64,000 bases of DNA from NCBI RefSeq assembly GCF_011634775.1, contig NZ_JAALXT010000002.1, forward strand, positions 1-64,000, written 5' to 3'. The DNA comes from Thalassoroseus pseudoceratinae. GTDB taxonomy: Bacteria > Planctomycetota > Planctomycetia > Planctomycetales > Planctomycetaceae. Positions 54,327-62,798 of this stretch are shown piece by piece (position 1 is the first letter of the stretch; every line of letters begins with the position of its first letter). Position numbers and translations under genes: made by a program. The notes under the pieces are model-generated. The model was not told the DNA's origin. It worked only from the letters and a program-made list of their open reading frames with translations, and searched no databases.

Positions 54327-55175
54327 TTACGCAGCGGCGACTCGGCGGTCGTGGAAGTCTTCGGAAAGTCCGGCTCCGGTAATCGAACCGAAGATGGCCG
54401 CACCAAGTGACAGGACCAAGGCCGCGAATGTCAGCCAGGCGATTTCGGTGGCATTGCCCGTGATCCAAGTGCTAGGCGAGTCCGATTGGCTCACCATTTT
54501 TTGCACGGTTTCCGCTTGTTCGTCGTTCAATCCCGCTTCGGATAGGGCGGCGTCATCCAATTCGATTCCAGGCGAGTTGTTTGTGGTCGCAACTGACCCG
54601 AAACCCATATTGACCGCCGACATCGGCAATAGCGGCAGCATGACAATGGTCAACGCCCAGAGTATGACACCGTAAATACTGGGTTCGAGATAGTCCGATT
54701 CTCCCACCGTCAATTGAGAAATCGTCAACCCGCCGACAAACAGCGAGGCGAGCGTGGTGATCGAAACCCAAGCCCCAACGAACGTTCGCAAGCCATCCGC
54801 TCCGAACACGTTGGCCAAACACAACGACAACGCGAACCCGAGAACGGTCAGGGTAATACTCGCTGCCACGGTGACGAAGAATCCGGCAAGGACCGCCCCC
54901 CAACGGATTCGTGTTCCTAACGAAGACACACCCGTGGCCACCGTTCGTGCTGCAGACTGAGACCGTACGTTTCCATTTCCGTTGTCGGGCGACTTAACGT
55001 CTCGAATTCGGCCATCGCGGCCGTGAATCACAATGTTGGCATCACCGTTTGCACTCGAAACCGCTTGTTCAACCGCTTCCTTCTGAGTCGAGTGCGTCGA
55101 AACGGCGTCGGATTTGCCCTCCTCTTTGACAGCCCATCCGTCTTCATGAGTCACGATGTGTAGGTTGGCGGACAC
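54327..55175 (-). CDS. DUF2188 domain plus multi-pass membrane protein
   Basis: GTG 55175 with AAGGGAG nine bases ahead was chosen; the frame is open to 55265 and would overlap the next gene. The 282-residue product has an N-terminal DUF2188 domain (about 1-65): LHIVTHEDGWAVKEEGKSDAVSTHSTQKEAVEQAVSSANGDANIVIHGRDGRIRD. This is followed by four hydrophobic segments (about 91-120, 131-150, 165-190 and 250-275) separated by acidic loops. DUF2188 is normally a free-standing 70-residue stress-associated protein; fusion to a membrane domain is unusual. Next upstream on the same strand is a Pmp3-like gene. Convergent with moxR. Confidence 0.85.
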   Translation of the reverse strand: MSANLHIVTHEDGWAVKEEGKSDAVSTHSTQKEAVEQAVSSANGDANIVIHGRDGRIRDVKSPDNGNGNVRSQSAARTVATGVSSLGTRIRWGAVLAGFFVTVAASITLTVLGFALSLCLANVFGADGLRTFVGAWVSITTLASLFVGGLTISQLTVGESDYLEPSIYGVILWALTIVMLPLLPMSAVNMGFGSVATTNNSPGIELDDAALSEAGLNDEQAETVQKMVSQSDSPSTWITGNATEIAWLTFAALVLSLGAAIFGSITGAGLSEDFHDRRVAAA

Positions 55176-55243
55176 GATATCTTCTCCCTTATGATAGTTT
55201 TCACTGGTGATATTCGAGTGCAATCGACGTTCGACAATGCTGC

Positions 55244-55426
55244 CTATCGCGTCAGGATGATCCACAAGGCATGAATGATGCCGGGGATAAATCCGAGAAG
55301 CGTGAGGACAATACTCAGCCAGAAATGTAGACCCAGCCCGACCTGCAGAAATACACCGACGGGCGGTAACAAGATGGCAAACAGAACGCGAACGATGTCT
55401 CCGCTGGTGGCTTGGAGAGTGGTCAT
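55244..55426 (-). CDS. Pmp3/YqaE family small membrane protein
   Basis: The 60-residue protein starts at ATG 55426 with AAGGA seven bases upstream and reads RVLFAILLPPVGVFLQVGLGLHFWLSIVLTLLGFIPGIIHALWIIL, the full Pmp3/YqaE/UPF0057 pattern of two helices. Members modulate membrane potential under salt, cold or low-ion stress. It ends about 70 bases from the DUF2188 gene, so both probably belong to one stress-response transcript. Confidence 0.9.
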   Translation of the reverse strand: MTTLQATSGDIVRVLFAILLPPVGVFLQVGLGLHFWLSIVLTLLGFIPGIIHALWIILTR

Positions 55427-55525
55427 GGAGGAATCCTTCATTTGAAAATCGTCAAGTCGATTTGGTTTTCAGATGTCATAAGCACACGCTGAGCCAAAAC
55501 CTCACGATTCCGTACAAAACGCAAA

Positions 55526-55559
55526 AAGGCCCCCGATTTTCCGGAAAATCGGGGGCCTT
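55526..55559 (-). terminator. Perfect 15-bp GC-rich terminator hairpin
   Basis: AAGGCCCCCGATTTT and its exact complement flank a CCGG loop, with five T following on the minus strand. It ends transcription of the 55655 gene and is one of the strongest terminators in the window. Confidence 0.85.
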
Positions 55560-55654
55560 GCTCATGTTCTTAATTGAGTCGGTTAGCCGTAAGAGAATCC
55601 AATGAATCCAACTTGGTGGCTGACCGACCAGTGGAATCGTGGCTCAAAGACGCA

Positions 55655-56953
55655 TCACCGACCATTCTGATAACTGAAGGTGAAGACGTCGGTCAGGTTC
55701 GAGAACACCGGGGCTAGGCTCAGACGAACATAACGCCGATCCGCCGAGACCACGGCCGATCCGCTGAGCGTACTGCCTTCACGGACATTCGTGATCACCT
55801 GCGAGAATCCGATATTCCCGAAACCGGCGTGCTGCAATCGCGAGTCTTGGAAGCGTCGGACGGCTTCCCGAGATGACGCGGAACCACCGCGGGCCAATCG
55901 CACATTCCGAACCGGACGCAATGGAAGTGCGGAAGTCTCTACGGGAATTTCGGCAAGGTTTTCGCGACGACCATTCCCCAATTGCAGTCGAATCACGGTG
56001 TCGTCTTCTTGCAGCGGAATTGTAAAGGTTCGGGAGGATTCATTCTTTGTTCCCTGATAGCGAATCACTTCAAGCCGAGCCCGTTTGCCAACGACGTTGC
56101 CCCAAGCGTGATGAATTCGGACTTTGTACCGTCCAGGCATCCCGAAAGCACAGACATACTGTTCGTAACAGTTTTCCTGATCGGGACCGTATCCGTCATG
56201 CACGAGTACGCCGCCACCGGTCGTCACCCGATTGTCGAAGGAACACACCGAACCAGACGGTTCTTCAATAAGCAGATCCAAATCGCCCACACCATTCCAG
56301 GTGAGTCGCACAACCAAATCCCGCTGCAACGCTTCGATTCGCGTTTGCTCGACTTTTTTGGCCGCTTCCATTTGCCCGGCTTTCCGGAGACGTTCGGCCG
56401 AGTCGAGCAAAGCCGCTTCCGCTTCTTTGTGAAGACGGGTGAAATCGCTCGCCCAATAGTACGCCAATACGCCTTGAGCCGCCCAGCGGATTGTGGCTTC
56501 ATCGCGTTCGGTTCGGGCCAACCGTAGAGCCATCACGTATGGTTCTGGGCGAGTCGGTGCAATCTTCGAGCCTTGACGATACATTCGCAGCGCCGTCTCG
56601 GCTTGATGAAACCGTGTGAGGTACGCCGCCGAGATCATCATGGTTTGGAAGTCCGCCCCGGCGAAGTCGATACCGGAGTAAACCGCTCGCTCAATGTCCT
56701 CCTGCGGACGCCCCGCAATTTGCATCGACAAAGCCAACACATCGTACATCCAAGGTTGCGATTGATCGTTCACCAATGCCGCTCGGATGGCCGCGATGAC
56801 GGCCTCCGGTTTCTTCTGTTCGTGAAGCCGGAGAATTCCCCGACGGATGGCATCGGGATCGGGGCGGTTCGATTCGAAGTAGTCGAACCAAATGTCTTCC
56901 GGGTCGCCGGTCGCCTTCAGCGGTAACGGATCGGCTGTAGACTTATCGGCCAA
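55655..56953 (-). CDS. TPR-like and DUF2135-like beta-sandwich ORF, possible frameshift continuation
   Basis: From a TTG at 56953 the frame gives 432 residues: a helical TPR-like part (about 15-215), then RLTWNGVGDLDLLIEEPSGSVCSFDNRVTTGG and ..YEQYVCAFGMPGRYKVRIHHAWGN, a beta-sandwich resembling the DUF2135 domain found at the end of VWA proteins (about 215-300), then a low-complexity tail. TTG has no Shine-Dalgarno, and no ATG occurs in the first 68 codons. The same frame is open upstream without a stop through 32 further codons to the A9 run at the stop of the preceding VWA gene. The linker there is Ser/Thr/Lys/Asp-rich like an interdomain region. It may therefore be made as a -1 extension of that protein (see findings). 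Confidence 0.7.
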   Translation of the reverse strand: MADKSTADPLPLKATGDPEDIWFDYFESNRPDPDAIRRGILRLHEQKKPEAVIAAIRAALVNDQSQPWMYDVLALSMQIAGRPQEDIERAVYSGIDFAGADFQTMMISAAYLTRFHQAETALRMYRQGSKIAPTRPEPYVMALRLARTERDEATIRWAAQGVLAYYWASDFTRLHKEAEAALLDSAERLRKAGQMEAAKKVEQTRIEALQRDLVVRLTWNGVGDLDLLIEEPSGSVCSFDNRVTTGGGVLVHDGYGPDQENCYEQYVCAFGMPGRYKVRIHHAWGNVVGKRARLEVIRYQGTKNESSRTFTIPLQEDDTVIRLQLGNGRRENLAEIPVETSALPLRPVRNVRLARGGSASSREAVRRFQDSRLQHAGFGNIGFSQVITNVREGSTLSGSAVVSADRRYVRLSLAPVFSNLTDVFTFSYQNGR

Positions 56954-56958
56954 AGAAG

Positions 56959-56998
56959 AAGCCGTCGAATCGGAAGCAGAACTTCGATTCGACGGCTT
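56959..56998 (-). other. 14-bp perfect stem-loop after the A9 slip site
   Basis: AAGCCGTCGAATCG pairs exactly with CGATTCGACGGCTT around a 12-base loop. It lies 51 bases beyond the A9 run and six bases before the TTG of the next ORF. The 3' side continues CTTCTTCTTT, so it could be a terminator or attenuator for the VWA gene, or a structure affecting frame change. Confidence 0.7.
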
Positions 56999-57039
56999 TT
57001 GAGTTTTTGCGTCTTGCGCAGCTTCTCTATCTTTCGATG

Positions 57040-59790
57040 TTACCGTTGTTTTTTTTTGCGATCGGCGTCTTTGCGGGACTCAATCGCCCCGTTGTCGAGC
57101 CGAAATCCACTGTCTTGGACCTGTGCGAAGCCAAAGCCGAACGGTCCGGCCACTTGGCTGGTCAGGTTCTCATCTAATTCGTTGGTTTCTTCGACTTGCT
57201 GATCGACTTCGATCGGACGCCAAGGCACTGGTGTTGCGGGGACATTGAACAGACCCGCTCCACCGCCACCACCGCCAGGACCACCGAACGGTGCAGCACC
57301 CTGACCGAATTGACCACCCTGCCCGAAGCCACCGGCACCTTGAAGACCACCGACACCCCCGAACCCTTGCCCCAAACCAGCGGCGAGTTGGTTCGTGATG
57401 GGAATGACCAAGTCGGCCACCGGGTAAACCCGCGTGCTGAGTTTCGTGTCGGCCACGGAGATCGGGACGATCTTCATGACTTCGTCTTCCACGATGTACG
57501 TCAAGTCATACGGTTCCAGCATGATCTTGAGAGCACTTCGCAGCGTGATTTGACCAAGTTCCAACGTGATTCGTTCGTCGTCGAGGCTGATGTTCTCTTC
57601 GTCGAGCGAACGTTGGTCCGGCAGAATCGTGATGTCCAACGCATCGGCCAAGTACTGCAATGCTTCGCGGAGCGTGTTGTCTTCGAAGATCAACTGGAAG
57701 TCGACCGGATTCCGCAAAGCCTGTTGAATCCGCTCTTCGGACGGGCTGTTCTTCTTGAGATCCACCGATGCCCATTTGCGACGGCGTTCCGTGAGAGCTT
57801 TCCAATCCGCGGCGGATGGCCAACGGATCGGCGGTTCATCCGGGAACGGAACATGCGACAATTCGACTTGGTACATGGTTTCCAAGAACCGGTCGTAACG
57901 GAGCGACCGCAACCGGAACGCTTTGTCCAACTGACCGGCGGCTTCCGCGGTAAACAAGGCCGCTGTTGCCGGGCCGTTACCGGGTTCGAGTTCAACCGCC
58001 ACTCGGGCGACGGCTTCCGCACGCTCGAACGCATCCGGGTCACCGTGGTAACCTTCGACCATCAATGCACGAACTCGGTCGATCAACTGTTCCAGCTCGT
58101 TTTCCTGCTCGGCAGCCAAGTCGAGCAGTCGGGCTTGAGCTTCCAACGCGACTTGTCGTTCAGCGAGTCGAGCCATCTCTTCTTGAGAGATTCGGACCCG
58201 ATTCGCAATTTGCTCGCCCGTTGCTCGCAGTCGACGCAACAGACCCAAACGCACTTCCGGGTTGATATTGTCGATACCCCGCAGAACGGATTCCGCACGT
58301 TTGACCTGTTCCAAGGCTTCGATCGGATCGGTTTGGGCGAGCGAATTCGCTTCACCGAGACGGCGATCGATGTCGCGGGCGACTTTCTCGGTTCGGAACC
58401 GTTGAGCTTGCTCCACATCGTCCAAGACACCACCTGAACCGGTTTGCGGTGCCGGTGCGGGAGGAGCGATATCGTCGTCGGCCGCGTCCAAAACGGCGGG
58501 GTCATCGAGCAGACTTCCACCCGGTTGGAACGCCACATTTTGGAGATGAATGGTCTTCGCCGATCGCAACAACACTTCCGCGTTGACGTTCTTCGGATCG
58601 ATTTCGCGAACCGCGAGTGCGATCTCTTTGGCTTGGTCGGTATTGCCAATCGCGATGGCTTTCTCACCGGCGGCGACCATGTCGGCGACGTTGTTATCGA
58701 ACTCGGCTTGAGCCATCCGCAACATCGATTGACCGGCAAACGCCACGCTGATGCCGTCATCCTGAGCCGCTCGGTTCCACAGGTTGCGAACGAATGTGTT
58801 GCGGCGTTGGAAGTCGGATTGCGGCACGGAGGCGGCAATTTCCGGACGATCGCCAGTAATACTGACTTGAACAGCGTCTTCAGTGCGGCCTTTCACGAGG
58901 TAAACCGTGCCCCGGTCGGCTCGCAACGGCAACGCTTCACGCGGAAGAATCTCCAGGCGATCATCGTCGAGCGTGATTTCTTCCGGGTAGTAAACCGGAG
59001 CGTGTGCAGCGGAGGCCAACTGTTCGGCCACATTCGCTGGCTGATCGAGTTCGTCACTGGCGGAATCGAACAATACCACGCCGCCGGTTTGCTGGGCGAG
59101 AATGCCGAGCAGTTGCAAGTCCTTCTTCGGACCAACCGCGTAACTGTGAACCGGCACACGTTGCATGGTCAATCGGCGAACGAGTTGCCCTGCCTCGCCG
59201 GCGTCGAGCAACTCCGCCATGCTCATGCCGTCACCAATGTAGATGATCGACGTGGGGCGTTCGCCCGTCACACGCGACAACGCCTCATCCAACCCGCCAG
59301 CCAAATCGGTGGCTCCTAACGGAGCACGTCGGCCGAGAGTTTTGAGGGCATCTTTCGCGGCGTCGCTGTGCGGATCGGTCCAGCCTTCGGTGATGGACTG
59401 CGTTGACAAGTCAACCGCCATCAACGAAACGCGGTCACCTTTGGGCAGTTCCGCAAACAGTTGCTGAAGAACGTTCAATGCCTGTTTGCGGTGCGCACCA
59501 ATTTGGCTGGCGGATGTGTCGAACAGGACGACGTGATCCCGCGACTCTTGCACGACCGGCAAGTTGCTCGCTTTGACCATCAACGCCATATAAGTCGTGT
59601 TGGTGGCGTCGGTCATGCTGTAGACAGACGCATCAGCCATGTTCGTGGCTGACACCTGAGCAGTGGAGCCGGGCAACAATGGCCCGTCGGCCCAAAGACC
59701 GGTCGGCCAACCGCCGCCGACCGCACACCCAGCCACCAACAAGGCGGCCGGTAGTCGGCGTCTAAGATTTGAAAAACTTTCGCAGAGCAT
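57040..59790 (-). CDS. VWA domain protein with STN domain, probable lipoprotein
   Basis: The 916-residue protein starts at ATG 59790 with GGAG seven bases upstream; the frame runs on to 59973 but no ribosome site precedes. The signal carries a lipobox-like VAGC (C22). The VWA domain (about 85-275) has the MIDAS residues DTSAS (91-95), T in GATDLAGG and D in IGDG. A helical TPR-like and coiled-coil region (about 380-640) follows, then an STN-type secretin domain (about 700-775; LREALQYLADALDITILPD, ITLRSALKIMLEPYDLTYIVED), a Gly-rich stretch (about 795-840), and an end DADRKKKQR. The stop TAA (57040-57042) follows an A9 run (57049-57057 on the complementary T strand). Confidence 0.88.
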   Translation of the reverse strand: MLCESFSNLRRRLPAALLVAGCAVGGGWPTGLWADGPLLPGSTAQVSATNMADASVYSMTDATNTTYMALMVKASNLPVVQESRDHVVLFDTSASQIGAHRKQALNVLQQLFAELPKGDRVSLMAVDLSTQSITEGWTDPHSDAAKDALKTLGRRAPLGATDLAGGLDEALSRVTGERPTSIIYIGDGMSMAELLDAGEAGQLVRRLTMQRVPVHSYAVGPKKDLQLLGILAQQTGGVVLFDSASDELDQPANVAEQLASAAHAPVYYPEEITLDDDRLEILPREALPLRADRGTVYLVKGRTEDAVQVSITGDRPEIAASVPQSDFQRRNTFVRNLWNRAAQDDGISVAFAGQSMLRMAQAEFDNNVADMVAAGEKAIAIGNTDQAKEIALAVREIDPKNVNAEVLLRSAKTIHLQNVAFQPGGSLLDDPAVLDAADDDIAPPAPAPQTGSGGVLDDVEQAQRFRTEKVARDIDRRLGEANSLAQTDPIEALEQVKRAESVLRGIDNINPEVRLGLLRRLRATGEQIANRVRISQEEMARLAERQVALEAQARLLDLAAEQENELEQLIDRVRALMVEGYHGDPDAFERAEAVARVAVELEPGNGPATAALFTAEAAGQLDKAFRLRSLRYDRFLETMYQVELSHVPFPDEPPIRWPSAADWKALTERRRKWASVDLKKNSPSEERIQQALRNPVDFQLIFEDNTLREALQYLADALDITILPDQRSLDEENISLDDERITLELGQITLRSALKIMLEPYDLTYIVEDEVMKIVPISVADTKLSTRVYPVADLVIPITNQLAAGLGQGFGGVGGLQGAGGFGQGGQFGQGAAPFGGPGGGGGGAGLFNVPATPVPWRPIEVDQQVEETNELDENLTSQVAGPFGFGFAQVQDSGFRLDNGAIESRKDADRKKKQR

Positions 59791-60337
59791 GCAATGACTC
59801 CGATCGTCAAATACCGGGTAAAAAACGACCCGTTTGGTGAATCGATTTCCTCTAGGTTCTCGCTTCGGACGGGCCTCACCGGTCGTGTTCCCGGCTGAGT
59901 TCAAATCGTCCACAGTGGTCCAACCACACTGAAACGGAGACATTCGGAGGTCTTGCCGCACATTGGCCAGCAATCACCCAAATCCCAATTCCAATAAGAA
60001 GCACCACTAGAATGATTCTACAACGCGAGATTGCTCGCGTAAAAATGGATTTCCTAAAAAAGACCGTTAACCCAAGGAACCTCGGGGGTTATACCGTTCA
60101 GGTTCTGACGGTCGGTTGCCCATTTGCATCAAATTGGCCGCCTGCGGCTTCCACCCGACTTAGCAAAGAGCGACCAACCGGGAAAACATGATGGCGTTGT
60201 GAAAAAAAAATCAAGTTCAGCGAGACCGCCGCGTTCTTGTTTTCCCAGGCGATTTTTGGGCATAATCGAATTGTACGGTCGCGGGTATTTGTTTCCCCCG
60301 CGAAATTTCGTGTGCAGTGACGATGGAGAAGCCAGTC
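59791..60337. other. Divergent intergenic region
   Basis: No gene is supported in 550 bases. A perfect CGCGAG-ATTG-CTCGCG hairpin lies at 60025-60040 beside a small palindrome AGAAT-G-ATTCT at 60010-60020. A promoter-like pair TTGTTT (60237-60242) and CATAAT (60261-60266), 18-base spacer, could drive the gene at 60338. Confidence 0.4.
60237..60266 (+). promoter_or_regulatory. Promoter candidate for the 60338 gene
   Basis: TTGTTT and CATAAT separated by 18 bases, 72 bases before the ATG. Consensus matching only. Confidence 0.35.
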
Positions 60338-61459
60338 ATGATGCGACGACGAATTCAAGGTCTGATGTGTTTGGGACTGTTCGGAGCAATCGTGTCCCCA
60401 GCGATCGCGGCAGATTCTTCGCAGTTTGGATTGAAGACAGGCACCCCGGAAATCAAATCGGCCGGAGCGTTGGCCTTTGGACCGGAAGGGATCCTGTTCG
60501 TAGCCGACCCCCAATCGGCTGCCGTCTTTGCGATCGACACAGAAGACGTGAAAACCCCGGGCAGCGATTCGGCTGCGGTGAATGTCGAGAACATTGATCA
60601 AAAGCTCGCCGCCGCTCTCGGTACCAAAGCCGACAACGTCATGATCAATGACATGGCTGCCAACCCAGCTACCGGCAACGTGTTCCTCTCCGTTTCGCGA
60701 GGCCGCGGACCACAAGCAATGCCAGCGTTGTTCCGTGTCGGTCCTGATGGGGAAATCAGCGATGTCGCGATGAAAGATGTGTCCTTCTCTCAAGTGAAGA
60801 TTCCCAATGCACCGGCGGATAAAGTCGTCGGGCAAGGTCGTCGTCGTAAGAATCCTCGTCAGGAATCCATCACCGATATCGCGTTCCTCGACGGTCGCGT
60901 GATCATTGCTGGGTTGTCGAACGAAGAGTTCGCTTCCAACTTGCGAGCGGTTTATTTCCCGTTTGCCGAAGCTGATTCCGGGACCAGCGTTGAAATCTTC
61001 CACGGAGCCCACGGAAAATTCGAAACCCGTTCGCCGGTTCGGACATTCGTGCCCTTCAGTATCGACGGCAAGCCTCACTTGCTTGCAGCGTACACGTGTA
61101 CCCCGCTTGTGAAGTTTCCGATCAGCGACCTCAAGCCCGGCAAAAAAGTCCGTGGAGAAACCGTCGCGGAACTCGGCAACCGCAACCGACCACTCGATAT
61201 GTTCGTCTACGAACAAAGCGGCCAAAACTACGTGTTGATGGCCAACAGTGCTCGTGGGGTCATGAAGATCAAGACCGCCGGCGTTGACGACATTGATGCC
61301 ATCGAAGAACGCATCAACGGAACCGCTGGTCTGTCCTACGAGACGATCGAAGATTGGAAAGGCATCGTGCAACTCGACCGCTTGAACGACACCCACGCCG
61401 TGGTCATTCAAGAAACCGAAGACGGCAAGAAACATCTGAAATCGATGGAACTGCCGTAA
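60338..61459 (+). CDS. Exported beta-propeller-like hypothetical protein
   Basis: The 373-residue protein starts at ATG 60338 with GGAGAAG six bases before (a GTG at 60317 is an alternative). It has a signal peptide (about 1-25, AIA-ADSS). The body is beta-rich with recurring units such as SAGALAFGPEGILFVADPQSAAVFAIDT, GNVFLSVSRG and ITDIAFLDGRVIIAGLS, spaced like blades of an NHL or SMP-30-type propeller. No catalytic site was recognised. It is followed by an exported Ig-like protein, separated by a terminator-like hairpin. Confidence 0.8.
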   Translation: MMRRRIQGLMCLGLFGAIVSPAIAADSSQFGLKTGTPEIKSAGALAFGPEGILFVADPQSAAVFAIDTEDVKTPGSDSAAVNVENIDQKLAAALGTKADNVMINDMAANPATGNVFLSVSRGRGPQAMPALFRVGPDGEISDVAMKDVSFSQVKIPNAPADKVVGQGRRRKNPRQESITDIAFLDGRVIIAGLSNEEFASNLRAVYFPFAEADSGTSVEIFHGAHGKFETRSPVRTFVPFSIDGKPHLLAAYTCTPLVKFPISDLKPGKKVRGETVAELGNRNRPLDMFVYEQSGQNYVLMANSARGVMKIKTAGVDDIDAIEERINGTAGLSYETIEDWKGIVQLDRLNDTHAVVIQETEDGKKHLKSMELP

Positions 61460-61475
61460 CATGCCCCATGAAATT

Positions 61476-61510
61476 CCGGCGAGACCTGTCTGTGTGGTCT
61501 CGCCGGTTTT
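61476..61510 (+). terminator. Rho-independent terminator after the propeller gene
   Basis: CCGGCGAGACC (61476-61486) pairs exactly with GGTCTCGCCGG (61496-61506), then TTTT. Eleven perfect pairs with a nine-base loop, 16 bases after the stop codon. Confidence 0.8.
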
Positions 61511-61537
61511 GGATGATTCCAACGGAGTGAGGGAACC

Positions 61538-62626
61538 ATGCGGACGCTGACACTGTTGATCTGTGTGATGTTCGGCTCCGATTCGCTCGGGACTGCATCC
61601 GAGGAATCGCCGGTCCGCATCGTGTATGAACGAAAGTCGAACGTATTCACGGTTCACGGGCTTTCTTCCAGCCAACTACGCACGGCGAATTTGCGTGTTT
61701 CCGTGGCCGGCACGGCTAACGACTCTCCGGCGTTGTTGGGGATTCAATCGGTCCAGGAGAACCGGCTTCAATTTCATCCTCGATTCCCCCTCGACCCCGG
61801 TTTGACGTATCACGCGGTTCTCACGGGCAAGACTGTCGGACCGGTCCGCTCGCAATTTAAGATTCCCGCTCCGAAACCCACCCAAACTCCTGAAGTTACG
61901 GATGTCTTCCCGTCCGGCGATACGCTTCCGGAAAACTTGCTGAAGTTCTATTTGCACTTCTCTACACCGATGCAACAGGGCGATTCCTACCGTTTAATTC
62001 ATCTGATCAACGATGATGGCGACGAAGTCGAATTGCCGTTCTTGGAACTCGCCCAGGAAATGTGGAGTCCCGATGGCACCCGTCTGACGCTACTTCTCGA
62101 TCCCGGTCGGATCAAACGCGGGTTGAAACCCCGTGAGGACTCCGGTCCCGCATTGGAAGCAGGTCGAGAATACACGCTGGTCATCGACGCCGACTGGAAG
62201 AATCTCGGTGGAAAACCGCTCAAACAGGAATTCCGGAAGACTTTCCAGGTCGTTGCCGCCGATGCGAAGCAACCGGATATCTCGGCTTGGACTTACGAAG
62301 TTCCCAAGGCAAACGGAACCGGCACATTGACCGTGCATTTCGATGAACCGCTCGATCATGCTTTGGCATCCCGCGTGTTGACGATTCACGATTCCCAAGG
62401 GCAACCAGTACCTGGACAAGTCCGGTTGGCTGACGGTGAAACGCAGTGGAAATTTCAACCGGAATCCCGCTGGGTTGCCGGTCGGTATCAGATCGTCGCG
62501 GAAACCATTCTCGAAGACCGTGCGGGCAACAGCCTCGGTCGGCCGTTCGAAGTCGACATCTCTCGCGAGACCAAACGCAGGCCGATTGTGCCGACTATGC
62601 GACGCACGTTCACAATCCCTGAATAA
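61538..62626 (+). CDS. Exported protein with Big_5/SbsA-like Ig domains
   Basis: The 362-residue protein has a signal peptide (1-20) and GGAG before the ATG. The body is composed of beta-sandwich domains with features of the SbsA Ig-like (Big_5) family, for example VTDVFPSGDTLPENLLKFYLHFSTPMQQG and GTGTLTVHFDEPLDHALASRVLTI. These domains are common in exported adhesive or scaffolding proteins. It starts 78 bases after the propeller gene and behind its terminator, so it probably has its own promoter. Confidence 0.82.
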   Translation: MRTLTLLICVMFGSDSLGTASEESPVRIVYERKSNVFTVHGLSSSQLRTANLRVSVAGTANDSPALLGIQSVQENRLQFHPRFPLDPGLTYHAVLTGKTVGPVRSQFKIPAPKPTQTPEVTDVFPSGDTLPENLLKFYLHFSTPMQQGDSYRLIHLINDDGDEVELPFLELAQEMWSPDGTRLTLLLDPGRIKRGLKPREDSGPALEAGREYTLVIDADWKNLGGKPLKQEFRKTFQVVAADAKQPDISAWTYEVPKANGTGTLTVHFDEPLDHALASRVLTIHDSQGQPVPGQVRLADGETQWKFQPESRWVAGRYQIVAETILEDRAGNSLGRPFEVDISRETKRRPIVPTMRRTFTIPE

Positions 62627-62798
62627 CACGACAATTCCAAACGCGTGTTGTTGCGAACGTCGCCAGCGCGGTTTATGCTGACTATAGAAGATCGTTGGGC
62701 TAACACTGGCTCACGGTCTCGGCTTTTTCTTAGCCATTCCCGCTTCAAGCACGATTTGAATCGGACGAACTTTGACCGAAGCGTTTCGGAATCAAACC

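Noticed and set aside
57196-58437. 413-codon plus-strand frame inside the VWA gene
   Set aside because: Shadow of the VWA/STN protein, whose domains are clear on the minus strand.
60098-61675. 525-codon minus-strand frame opposite the propeller gene
   Set aside because: The plus strand has signal peptide, ribosome site and repeat pattern; the antisense frame is His/Arg-rich as expected of a shadow.
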